Origin: Verrucomicrobiota bacterium
GTDB taxonomy: Bacteria > Verrucomicrobiota > Verrucomicrobiia > Limisphaerales > AV2
Length of the DNA: 12,459 nt
NCBI GenBank assembly: GCA_003219345.1
Contig: QHOP01000165.1
Coordinates: forward strand, 1 to 12,459
Reading direction: 5' to 3'
The stretch's first letter is position 1, and each line of letters opens with the position of its first letter. Shown here in pieces: positions 1-6,850 of the stretch. Below the pieces are notes generated by a model. It was not told where the DNA came from and searched no databases. It was given only the letters and a program-made list of their open reading frames with translations. A program made the position numbers and the translations under genes.

Positions 1-88
1 AGCGTGTTCTGAATCCCGATGTTGATGACGTGCCAGTATTTGCGCATCGCCTATTGCCTATTGCCTGTGTTGACAGTAGAACGGGCGC

Positions 89-1093
89 GTGAAAAAGCAA
101 CCTGCCGCCGCCAATCCTCCGCCGATGTCCCCCGGCCTGCGCCGTTATCTTTACTTCACCGCCGCCGTCACCGGCGCCGCCATCATGATCGTCGAGATTC
201 TCGGCGCCAAAATGCTCGCGCCTTACGTCGGCACATCGCACTTCGTCTGGACCGCACAGATCGCGGTGACGCTCGTGGCGCTGGCCACCGGTTACTATGC
301 CGGCGGCCGGATGGTGGACCGCTCGCTGAAACTCGCCCGGATTTACGGCTGCGTCCTGCTGGCGGCGATTTATCTCTGCCTGTCGGTGCTGATCGTCAAG
401 CCGGTGGCGTACTGGTGCCTCGATTTCAAACTGGCGCTCGGCTCATTGCTCGCTTCGGCTTTCCTGTTCTTTGTCCCGCTCTCACTGCTGGCGATGGTCG
501 GGCCGTTTTTCATTCGCATGCTCACCAGCGCCGTCAACGGCGTCGGCGGAAACGTCGGGCGGCTCACCGCCGTCAGCACGCTGGGGAGTTTCGTCGGCAC
601 GATGCTCATCGGCTACCTGCTGATTCCCTTTTTCCCCAATTCCCGGACGATGTATTTCACCGCGATCCTGCTGATGCTGGTGTCCGGCGGCCATTATTTT
701 GTCTGGGAACATAAGTCCCGCAACAAACCGGCGGTGGTCATGGGCGCGCTCGCCGGTTTGCTGCTCGGATTCGCCGGCATCCGCCGCGACAGCGCCGGCC
801 ATTCGTCGGAGTTCGTCGAGCGTTTCCGCGGCAACTCGAATTTCGGCCTGTTGCTGGTGGTCGATAACGAAAGCGGCACACGCCGGTTTTATCTGAACGA
901 TTTTCTGACCCAGAACATCTACGATCCCGGGACAAAAAAGAGCGTCACACTCTTCACCTACATGCTGCACGACCTGGCCCGCGCGTACACGCGGCAAATG
1001 GACAGCGCGCTGTGCATCGGCCTGGGCATGGGGGTTGTGCCGACGCAACTGGCCCGCGAAGGAGTCCAGGTCTGGAGCGGTTTCGTGTGGTGA
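89..1093 (+). CDS. Membrane-bound spermidine-synthase-like protein, N-terminal fragment (gene disrupted)
   Basis: Residues 1-235 are strongly hydrophobic and form about seven membrane segments (near residues 18-40, 52-70, 85-105, 115-140, 160-182, 190-210 and 218-232). They are followed by the start of a spermidine/spermine-synthase-type Rossmann domain. The SAM-binding loop is visible as CIGLGMGVVPTQLA just before the end. This is the layout of fused membrane/spermidine-synthase-like proteins; the true substrate is unknown. The start is a GTG at 89 with no strong Shine-Dalgarno; an ATG at 125 (MSPGLRR) is an alternative. After EGVQV at 1072 the frame is lost: six foreign codons lead to TGA at 1091-1093, while the rest of the domain continues in another frame from 1072. 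The fragment is therefore not a complete enzyme. Confidence 0.8.
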   Translation: MKKQPAAANPPPMSPGLRRYLYFTAAVTGAAIMIVEILGAKMLAPYVGTSHFVWTAQIAVTLVALATGYYAGGRMVDRSLKLARIYGCVLLAAIYLCLSVLIVKPVAYWCLDFKLALGSLLASAFLFFVPLSLLAMVGPFFIRMLTSAVNGVGGNVGRLTAVSTLGSFVGTMLIGYLLIPFFPNSRTMYFTAILLMLVSGGHYFVWEHKSRNKPAVVMGALAGLLLGFAGIRRDSAGHSSEFVERFRGNSNFGLLLVVDNESGTRRFYLNDFLTQNIYDPGTKKSVTLFTYMLHDLARAYTRQMDSALCIGLGMGVVPTQLAREGVQVWSGFVW

Positions 1094-1605
1094 TCGGCGA
1101 CGGGCGCCACTTCGTCAACCGGACGACCAACCGCTATGACACCATTCTGCTCGACGCCTTTCTGGGTGACTCATCGCCGTCGCATCTGATGACCCGCGAA
1201 GCCTTCGACTCCATGCGCCGCCTGCTCAAACCCGGAGGCACCCTGATCATCAACAGCTTTGTGGGGTTTCGCGCGGGCAGGGATTTCTTTGGCGCGTCGC
1301 TCGAAAAAACGTTGAAGGCGGTTTTCAAATCCGTGCGTGTGCATGCGGCGAATCCGGACGAGACCAGCAACGTTTTTTTTGTCGCTTCAGACCGGGCCGA
1401 CTTGAACATCGTCGCCCAACCGGATTTTGCTCAGGTGCATCCGGCCTGTCGCGACCTGGCGCAAATCACTTTCGACGACCAGACTGAGGCCAATCCGCAG
1501 CACGGCATCGTGTTGACGGACGACTACAATCCGGTCGAATTCTACGACGCGGCCAATCGTGAGGACATCCGACGCGGACTGGTCATGCGAATGCGGTCGT
1601 TGTAA
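1072..1605 (+). CDS. Spermidine-synthase-like protein, C-terminal fragment (gene disrupted)
   Basis: This is the continuation of the gene starting at 89, in a different frame. From 1072 it reads LERFRVVIGDGRHFVN, then YDTILLDAFLGDSSPSHLMTREAF, then LLKPGGTLIINSF, and ends at TAA 1603-1605. These match the second half of the spermidine-synthase-like Rossmann fold: the GDGR strand, an acidic active-site-like region, and the late LKPGG motif. The segment normally lying between the SAM loop and RVVIGDGR is absent. It would hold the acidic residue that binds the SAM ribose, in a strand like 'VEI(N/D)P'. From the usual family spacing, about 20-25 codons are missing. No native start exists; a GTG at 1012 opens the frame but its first 20 codons are out of frame. 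Confidence 0.75.
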   Translation: MERFRVVIGDGRHFVNRTTNRYDTILLDAFLGDSSPSHLMTREAFDSMRRLLKPGGTLIINSFVGFRAGRDFFGASLEKTLKAVFKSVRVHAANPDETSNVFFVASDRADLNIVAQPDFAQVHPACRDLAQITFDDQTEANPQHGIVLTDDYNPVEFYDAANREDIRRGLVMRMRSL

Positions 1606-1631
1606 GGGGTGGCACAACGGATGGGGCGAGA

Positions 1632-1696
1632 CTCCGTCGAGAGCCCAACAAAACTTTGCTTCACCTGACGCAAAGTTTTGTACACTCTCGACGGAG
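1632..1696. repeat. Nested perfect hairpin 27 nt after the spermidine-synthase-like gene
   Basis: There are two stacked perfect inverted repeats. The outer arms CTCCGTCGAGAG (1632-1643) and CTCTCGACGGAG (1685-1696) enclose inner arms ACAAAACTTTGC (1648-1659) and GCAAAGTTTTGT (1670-1681), with a 10-nt loop. The element could fold into a long two-part hairpin on either strand. It sits between the converging spermidine-synthase-like gene and response regulator gene, so a bidirectional terminator role is possible, but there is no clean T-run directly after the stem. Its right end abuts the CCATGAACC boundary of the next module. Confidence 0.7.
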
Positions 1697-1800
1697 CCAT
1701 GAACCGGCGTAGCGGCGTCTCGGCAGAGCGCCGCAATTCGTGGGAACGACAGCCAGCGGCGCTCTGCCGAGACGCCGCTACGGGGGGAGGCAGTTCATGG
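1697..1800. repeat. Hairpin module 1 with CCATGAACC/GTTCATGG ends
   Basis: The module starts with CCATGAACC (1697-1705) and ends with AGTTCATGG (1792-1800), an inverted copy with one mismatch. Inside is a perfect 27-bp inverted repeat, arms 1708-1734 and 1756-1782, around a 21-nt loop (1735-1755). The arms begin CGTAGCGGCGTCTC and end GAGACGCCGCTACG. It has no coding capacity of its own. This is a structured intergenic repeat, comparable in form to REP/MITE-type elements; the family is not identified. Confidence 0.75.
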
Positions 1801-1835
1801 GAAGCCTCCATTCGCTTTTGCGCACGCATTTGGGA

Positions 1836-1927
1836 CCATGAACCACCCCTCACCCGATCCCGCGACTGCGGGACCACCCTCTCCCCATCGGATGGGGAGA
1901 GGGAAGGGGTGAGGGGGCGGTTCATGG
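1836..1927. repeat. Hairpin module 2, CCCTCACCC type, three-stem fold
   Basis: The termini CCATGAACC (1836-1844) and GGTTCATGG (1919-1927) are perfect inverted repeats. The outer stem continues with CCCCTCACCC (1846-1855) pairing GGGTGAGGGG (1907-1916). Inside are two separate hairpins: TCCCGC-GACT-GCGGGA (1858-1873), and CCCTCTCCCCATC (1877-1889) pairing GATGGGGAGAGGG (1891-1903). The predicted single-strand fold is a three-way junction. The element near 10643-10732 has the same plan with different bases. Confidence 0.75.
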
Positions 1928-1965
1928 AGAGCGAACACCTCCAAAAAATTTGACGTGAGTTGGGG

Positions 1966-2065
1966 CCATGAACCCACCCCCAACCCCTCCGGAGGAGGGG
2001 AGCAATGTCGGGCACGCTTGCCGAGTTCCCCTCCTGGGAGGGGCCAGGGGTGGGTCGGTTCATGG
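1966..2065. repeat. Hairpin module 3 with CCATGAACC/GGTTCATGG ends
   Basis: The termini CCATGAACC (1966-1974) and GGTTCATGG (2057-2065) are perfect inverted repeats. The next stretch, ACCCACCCCCAACCCCTCC on the left, pairs imperfectly with the right arm ending AGGGGTGGGT. An inner stem AGGAGGGGA (1993-2001) pairs TCCCCTCCT (2027-2035). The interior differs from modules 1 and 2, though the ends are the same. Spacers of 35 and 38 nt separate the three modules. Confidence 0.7.
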
Positions 2066-2186
2066 GTAGTTTCCACGGTCTTGCGACGACGCGTCTCGGT
2101 AGCGCGGCCTTTCCAGGCTGCGGTGCGGCAGGCTTCCAGCCCTGCGCTGCATTCCGTTCATGGTTCCCGCTGCGCCCGCGGTCGCT
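2066..2186. other. Non-coding remainder of the 1606-2186 intergenic region
   Basis: No gene is seen. It is GC-rich, with short imperfect inverted repeats such as GCAGGCTTCCAGCCCTGC near 2127-2144 and a stretch near 2087-2110 that vaguely resembles the arm of module 1. A further TTCATGG at 2157-2163 resembles the module termini. It may hold the transcription end of the response regulator gene, but no T-tailed terminator hairpin is clear. Confidence 0.4.
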
Positions 2187-2564
2187 CTACTTCGGCAGCA
2201 TCTTCTCAATGACGCCAATCACGCCTTTCACGTTCAGCGGTTTGGCAATGTACATGCGGCCGCCGATTTTGCCTTCGGGAGCGCCCAGTTCTTCCTTCTT
2301 GACGGCCGCGGTCAAAAAAACCACCGGCGTTTTCCTCAGAGCGGGATCCTGTTTCAGGCCGGCGGCAACATCGCCGCCGTCCATGTCCGGCATCATAACA
2401 TCGAGCAGGACCAAATCCGGTTTGAACTCCCGCGCGGCCTCCAGCGTCCGCGCGCCGAGATTTTCCTCGCGGACTTCGTAGTTGCCGGTTTGTTCGAGGT
2501 TCAGTTTTAACAAACGCGTGATGCTCGTCTCATCATCGACGACGAGGATGCGCTTTTTGCTCAT
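2187..2564 (-). CDS. Single-domain response regulator (CheY-like receiver)
   Basis: This 125-residue protein is a complete receiver domain with no output domain. The acidic pair D10-D11 (ILVVDDE), the phospho-acceptor D55 in LVLLDVMMPDMDG, the conserved T85 (VVFLTAA) and K108 (AKPLN) are all present, so it should be phosphorylatable. It is cytoplasmic and probably acts by protein-protein contact. The gene follows the sensor gene and overlaps it by ATGA (2561-2564), so translation is coupled. A Shine-Dalgarno sequence, AAAGGAAGGA, lies inside the last codons of the kinase. The partner is most likely the adjacent sensor, but because that sensor's ATP site is degenerate the phosphate source may be another kinase. 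Confidence 0.93.
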   Translation of the reverse strand: MSKKRILVVDDETSITRLLKLNLEQTGNYEVREENLGARTLEAAREFKPDLVLLDVMMPDMDGGDVAAGLKQDPALRKTPVVFLTAAVKKEELGAPEGKIGGRMYIAKPLNVKGVIGVIEKMLPK

Positions 2565-4138
2565 AATCCTTCCTTTCGCTGCGCTTTGAACATGATGCTG
2601 ACTTTGACGCCGCCCTCTTTGCGGTTAATGATCCGGATCATGCCGCCATACAACTCGACCACTTTCTTGAGCACCATTAAATCGAGAATTCCTTTTCGGA
2701 TCATTTCCGTCGCGAACGATCGTTCCGACTTGTCGGCGAGCTTGCTTTCGATGACTCCGGGGCCATCGTCTTCCACCTCGGCCATGATGACCGTATCGCC
2801 CGCCTTCAACAGGCCCGGCGTCCGTCCGCTCCAGCCCTGGTCCTGGCTCAACTGTTTGAGGCAGGTCCTCACGGTAAGAGTTCCTCCTCCGGCCATCGCC
2901 TGGATGGCGCTCAGCAGGAGGTTGATAAAAACGTGTTTGACGGTCTTCAAATCGAGTCTGACCGGCGGCAGGTTCGGAGCCAGGTCCTTGATCAGCTTGA
3001 TGCCATTGTGCTTGATGTCGCTTTCCACCGAACACAGCGACTGCTCCGCGATCCGGCTTAAATCGTGGTCTTTGACGTCCCGTTTGTTGTAAGAGGAAAA
3101 TTCCACCATGCCGCGAATGACGGCATCGGCCCGGCGGGCTGCGTTGTCCATCTCAGTGAGGACCATCCGCACGTCTTCGCCGGCGTTTCCGAAGCTGTTC
3201 TTCAAAAAGTCCACGCCCAGCGTGATGGTTTGCAGCGGGTTTTTCACCTCGTGCGCGATGCCGCCGGCAAAAGTGCTGACCGCTTCGAGCCTCTCCGATT
3301 GGATCAGTTGCATCTGCGCGGCCTTCAGCTCTTCATGCGCCTGGTGAAGCTCGGAAAGCGCCTTCTCCAAGTCTTCCAGATGCTGCTTCCGTTCGGTAAT
3401 GTCGCGCGACACAACCACGACCTTGCTGGGCTGGCCGCTGGCGTCTTTGATCACGCTCCCCTGCGACTCAATGTGCCGGACGGTGCCGTCGGACCACAAC
3501 ATGCGATACTCCGACCGCTGGCCGGTCCCGGTCGCGATGGTTCCCTGAAAAATTCCTTTGATCTTCTCCTGGTCGTCCGGATGAATTTCCTGAAATGAAT
3601 TCGTGCCTTGCAGATTGGACGCGTTCCCCAGGCTTTTTTCGTAGGAAGGATTGTTGTACAGTCGTTTTCCATCCCGATCGATCACCGCGATCAGGTCCGT
3701 GACATTCTCGGAAATGAGTCTGAAAAACTCCGCGCTTTGCCCCAACTCCTCTTCGGCCCGCTTCCGCTCAAGCGCATAACGAATCGCGCGCGAGAGCATT
3801 TTGCCATCAAACTCGCCTTTCACGAGATAATCCTGCGCCCCTTCGCGAACGGCCTGGAACGCGAGCGTCTCATCGCCGGAAGCGGTCAGCACGACAATCG
3901 GCATGGCAGGAGCCGCCGCGTGGAGTTCGTGATAAGCGGCCAACCCCGTCCGATCCGGCAAGGACAGGTCGAGCAAAACAATGTCGAAGGGCCCGGCGCC
4001 GAGCGTTCGCAATGCCTCGTCGAGCCGCCCGACGCGAGTCAATTTGAAGTGGGATGGCGCGCGCGGCAGTTCCCGCGCCACGTTGGCATAGACCGGTTCA
4101 TCCCCTGCCAACAGCACCTGGATTTGTTGCGCGTTCAT
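2561..4138 (-). CDS. Hybrid sensor: receiver-PAS-HisKA-HATPase with degenerate ATP-binding domain
   Basis: This 525-residue protein has no membrane segments, so it is a soluble sensor. Domains in order: receiver (about 5-120; D57 in IVLLDLSLPD, T85, K107), PAS (about 137-250, ending VVSRDITERK), coiled-coil linker (about 250-285), HisKA (phospho-His H296 in GGIAHEVKNPLQ), and HATPase (about 390-520). The receiver's usual acidic pair is reduced to G12-D13. In the HATPase the G1 box is kept (EDDGPGV, 456-462), but the N-box reads NLLLSAIQAM with Ser410 where the Mg-binding Asn is expected. The G2 loop normally like GTGLGL reads GILDLM (483-488). Kinase activity is therefore doubtful, whereas the HExxN phosphatase motif next to H296 is intact. 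Start ATG 4138 has AAGGG upstream. The 216 nt before it (4139-4354) show no gene and no clear promoter. Confidence 0.9.
   Translation of the reverse strand: MNAQQIQVLLAGDEPVYANVARELPRAPSHFKLTRVGRLDEALRTLGAGPFDIVLLDLSLPDRTGLAAYHELHAAAPAMPIVVLTASGDETLAFQAVREGAQDYLVKGEFDGKMLSRAIRYALERKRAEEELGQSAEFFRLISENVTDLIAVIDRDGKRLYNNPSYEKSLGNASNLQGTNSFQEIHPDDQEKIKGIFQGTIATGTGQRSEYRMLWSDGTVRHIESQGSVIKDASGQPSKVVVVSRDITERKQHLEDLEKALSELHQAHEELKAAQMQLIQSERLEAVSTFAGGIAHEVKNPLQTITLGVDFLKNSFGNAGEDVRMVLTEMDNAARRADAVIRGMVEFSSYNKRDVKDHDLSRIAEQSLCSVESDIKHNGIKLIKDLAPNLPPVRLDLKTVKHVFINLLLSAIQAMAGGGTLTVRTCLKQLSQDQGWSGRTPGLLKAGDTVIMAEVEDDGPGVIESKLADKSERSFATEMIRKGILDLMVLKKVVELYGGMIRIINRKEGGVKVSIMFKAQRKEGL
2567..2576 (-). 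promoter_or_regulatory. Shine-Dalgarno of the response regulator, inside the kinase 3' end
   Basis: Read on the minus strand, AAAGGAAGGA lies 2 nt before the ATG at 2564. It doubles as the Lys-Glu-Gly codons near the C-terminus of the upstream sensor. Together with the ATGA stop/start overlap this indicates translational coupling and fixes the regulator's start. Confidence 0.75.
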
Positions 4139-4354
4139 TTGCCCTTAGCAGACATCGACACTCCACAGTGAGCCAGAAACTTTGGGTTCGCACAACCCCT
4201 GGATGAAGAAAATATGGCGCGGGCACAAATCAGTTTTTGAGAACGGTGGCAAATAGCTGCGGAGCGGCGGTAGAAGGTAGCGCACGACGTCAGCCGTGGG
4301 TTGCGGTATTAGTTAGCAATCGGAGCCGCGAAGCGGGGAAAGGAAATTCTCACG

Positions 4355-6850
4355 CTACGGTTTGTGCAGGCGGAAATAGCGTTGCTGCTGGTCGGCGGAA
4401 ACGGTGACCTCCAGGCGAGCGTTATTGGTCGCCGGCATTTCGACGGCGCGTTGCCAATTCATCAGGGTGAGGTTCGTGGTGGATTCGAGAACGAAGCCGG
4501 TGGACGGGAACGGCCATGAAACGGTGACCGTATTGCTGTTGCTGCGCACGATAGTGAGCTCAATGCCAGCGAAAGCGCAGGTGTTCAATAAAACCGAGAC
4601 AGTGCCCGAGATGCCAGGCGGCGTAAAATCAGCCAGAGCGAGGTCAGGTTTGCCATCAGCGTTGAAGTCACCCACCGCCACCGATTGTGGATGCAATTGG
4701 TTGCCAAAGTTGATGGCAGCCTGAAAGGTCCCGTCGCCGTTTCCCAAAAGCACCGAGACATTGCTGGAGCTTATATTGCCGACTGCCAGATCAAGCTTTC
4801 CGTCGTCATTGAAGTCGCTCACCGCCAATGCAACCGAACCCATTCCCGCAGGATAGCTGACCGCCGTCTGAAAAGTGCCGTCGCCATTCCCCAACAATAT
4901 CGACAAGCCGACGGACCCGGCGTTGGCCACTGCCAGATCGGTTTTACCGTCGTTGTTGAAGTCACCTGCTGCGACGGACCAGGGATGAACGCCCGTGCCG
5001 TAGTTCACAGCGACTTGAAAGGTGCCGTTCCCGTTACCCAAGAGCACGGAAACATTGGTGGAGCCAAAGTTGGCCACCGCCAGGTCGCTTTTGCCATCGC
5101 GGTTGAAGTCACCAACGGCCACGGAATAGGGATATGTTCCTACGTCATAGTTGATGGCGGAGCGGAAAGTGCCATCACCGTTGCCAATTAACACGGAAAC
5201 GTAATTGGAATCGCCGTTCGCCACGGCCAGGTCAAGCTTGCCGTCAAGGTTGAAGTCGCTCACTGAAATGAAAAAAGGGACCGGGCCGGTACCATAGTTC
5301 ACGGCAGTTTGAAATGTGCCGTCGCCGTTACCCAGCAGCACGGAAACATTGGTGGAACCCGAGTCGGCCACGGCGAGATCAGGCTTCCCATCGCCGTTAA
5401 AGTCGCCGGACGCTACCCAATAAGGACGCGGCCCTGCGCTGAAGTTTAACGCGGCCTGGAATGTGCCATCGCCGTTGCCCAACAGCACGGAGACATTCGT
5501 GGAGCCAGAGTTGGCCACGACCAGGTCGCGCTTTCCATCGCTGTTGAAATCGCCCACGGCCACGGAAAATGGACTCGATCCAACATCGAACGCCTGCGGC
5601 AGCGTGAAGTCGAACGCAGGACAGCCGCCGCAGGTGTTCAACAGCACCGAGACGGTGCCTTGCGAAAAGCTGTTCGCGACGGCGAGATCGGGATGGCCGT
5701 CACCGTTGAAGTCCCCCGCGGCCACGAAAGCCGGTTGGCTTCCCGCGGCGTAGTTGACGGGGGCTTGGAGTGTGCCGTCGCCGTTGCCAGAAAATACCGA
5801 CACATTGCCATCGTGGCTGACGACGGCGAGGTCGAGTCTGCCATCGCCGTTGAAATCGCTCACCGCCATTGAAAAAGGACTGATTCCGGCGCCGAAGCCG
5901 ACGGCTGCCTGGAAGGTGCCGTCGCCCTTGCCTGACAGCAGCGACACGCTGCCGTCCTTGGTAGAAGTAGCGTTTGTGAATGAGCCGGTGTTGGCGACCG
6001 CGAGGTCGGGCTTGCCATCACCGTTGAAGTCACCCACAGCGACTGACGCAGGCCCTGTTCCGGCGTCATAATTGACGGCGGCCTGGAAAGTCCCGTCGCC
6101 ATTACCCAGGAGCACCGACAGAGTGCCGCGGCTTTGGTTGCTGACGGGAGTCGCGCCTTGATTGGCCACGGCCAGATCAAGTTTGCCGTCGCCGTTGAAG
6201 TCGCCCACGGCGACGGAAACAGGATTCGTCCCCGCACCGTAGTTCACGGCGGCTTCAAACGTGCCATCGCCTTTGCCCAACAGTACAGACACACCTCCGT
6301 TTGTGTAGGCCGGATACGTGCCGGTAATAGCCACGGCCAGGTCGCTCTTGCCGTCGCCGTTGAAGTCGCCAATCGCCACGGACACAGGATTCGTTCCCGC
6401 AGCAAAGTTGACGGCGGCTTGGAAAGTGCCGTCGCCCTTCCCCAACAGCACCGAAACATTCGTCGAGCCTAAGTTGGCCACGGCCACGTCAGGTTTGTCA
6501 TCGCCGTTGAAGTCGCCCACTGCCACAAAAGGGGGAAGCGTTCCGGCGCTGTAGCTCGTGGGAGTCATGGTGAACGAGCCATCACCGGAGCCCAATAGCA
6601 CCGTGACGCTGCCGTCCCCGCCGCCGACGGCGAGGTCGAGCTTGCCGTCACTGTTGAAGTCGCTCGCAGCCACTGACACAGGAGTCCATCCCGCCCCGAC
6701 ATTATGCCCTGCCTGAAAAGTGCCGTCTCCATTGCCCAACAGTACGGCGACCGTGCCGGAGAGGCCGTCGGCCACCGCAAGGTCGAGCTTGCCGTCGCTG
6801 TTGAAGTCCCCCGCGACGACAAAACTGGGCTGGTTTCCCGCGCCATAGTT
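4355..6850 (-). CDS. FG-GAP/VCBS beta-propeller protein A, C-terminal fragment (frame broken upstream)
   Basis: From 6850 the frame reads NYGAGNQPSFVVAGDFNSDG and continues through 15 blades of about 49 residues to TAG at 4355-4357. Each blade has a DxNxDGxxD loop, an EF-hand-like Ca-binding motif as in integrin-type FG-GAP propellers, then 'VSVLLGNGDGTFQAAVNY'. The C-terminal domain (about 70 residues, TVSWPFPSTGFVLESTTNLTLMNWQ to YFRLHKP) is nearly identical to that of paralog B. No real start codon exists here. A GTG at 6775 can be called but lies inside a blade, and the true N-terminus is the fragment ending near 6851. After eight of these blades a CGGCPAFDF...QAFDVG linker (5577-5645) looks like a C-terminus joined to an N-terminus. 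The probable role is extracellular or cell-surface binding; the ligand is unknown. Confidence 0.8.
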   Translation of the reverse strand, partial: NYGAGNQPSFVVAGDFNSDGKLDLAVADGLSGTVAVLLGNGDGTFQAGHNVGAGWTPVSVAASDFNSDGKLDLAVGGGDGSVTVLLGSGDGSFTMTPTSYSAGTLPPFVAVGDFNGDDKPDVAVANLGSTNVSVLLGKGDGTFQAAVNFAAGTNPVSVAIGDFNGDGKSDLAVAITGTYPAYTNGGVSVLLGKGDGTFEAAVNYGAGTNPVSVAVGDFNGDGKLDLAVANQGATPVSNQSRGTLSVLLGNGDGTFQAAVNYDAGTGPASVAVGDFNGDGKPDLAVANTGSFTNATSTKDGSVSLLSGKGDGTFQAAVGFGAGISPFSMAVSDFNGDGRLDLAVVSHDGNVSVFSGNGDGTLQAPVNYAAGSQPAFVAAGDFNGDGHPDLAVANSFSQGTVSVLLNTCGGCPAFDFTLPQAFDVGSSPFSVAVGDFNSDGKRDLVVANSGSTNVSVLLGNGDGTFQAALNFSAGPRPYWVASGDFNGDGKPDLAVADSGSTNVSVLLGNGDGTFQTAVNYGTGPVPFFISVSDFNLDGKLDLAVANGDSNYVSVLIGNGDGTFRSAINYDVGTYPYSVAVGDFNRDGKSDLAVANFGSTNVSVLLGNGNGTFQVAVNYGTGVHPWSVAAGDFNNDGKTDLAVANAGSVGLSILLGNGDGTFQTAVSYPAGMGSVALAVSDFNDDGKLDLAVGNISSSNVSVLLGNGDGTFQAAINFGNQLHPQSVAVGDFNADGKPDLALADFTPPGISGTVSVLLNTCAFAGIELTIVRSNSNTVTVSWPFPSTGFVLESTTNLTLMNWQRAVEMPATNNARLEVTVSADQQQRYFRLHKP

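Noticed and set aside
69..98. TTGACA at 70-75 as a promoter -35 box
   Set aside because: A -10 box at the right distance would fall inside the coding start at 89 and none is seen.
482..1048. 188-codon minus-strand ORF inside the spermidine-synthase-like gene
   Set aside because: The plus strand shows membrane segments and a SAM motif. The antisense product is low-complexity and has no family features.
1697..2065. CRISPR array
   Set aside because: The repeated 9-bp ends are inverted pairs around unrelated palindromes, not direct repeats with equal-length unique spacers, and no cas gene is present.
1542..2481. Several ORFs of 85-173 codons over the 1606-2186 repeat region
   Set aside because: They are built from hairpin arms (such as TPGPSQEG and PLTPSLSPSDGER translations) and lack credible ribosome sites; this is repeat DNA.
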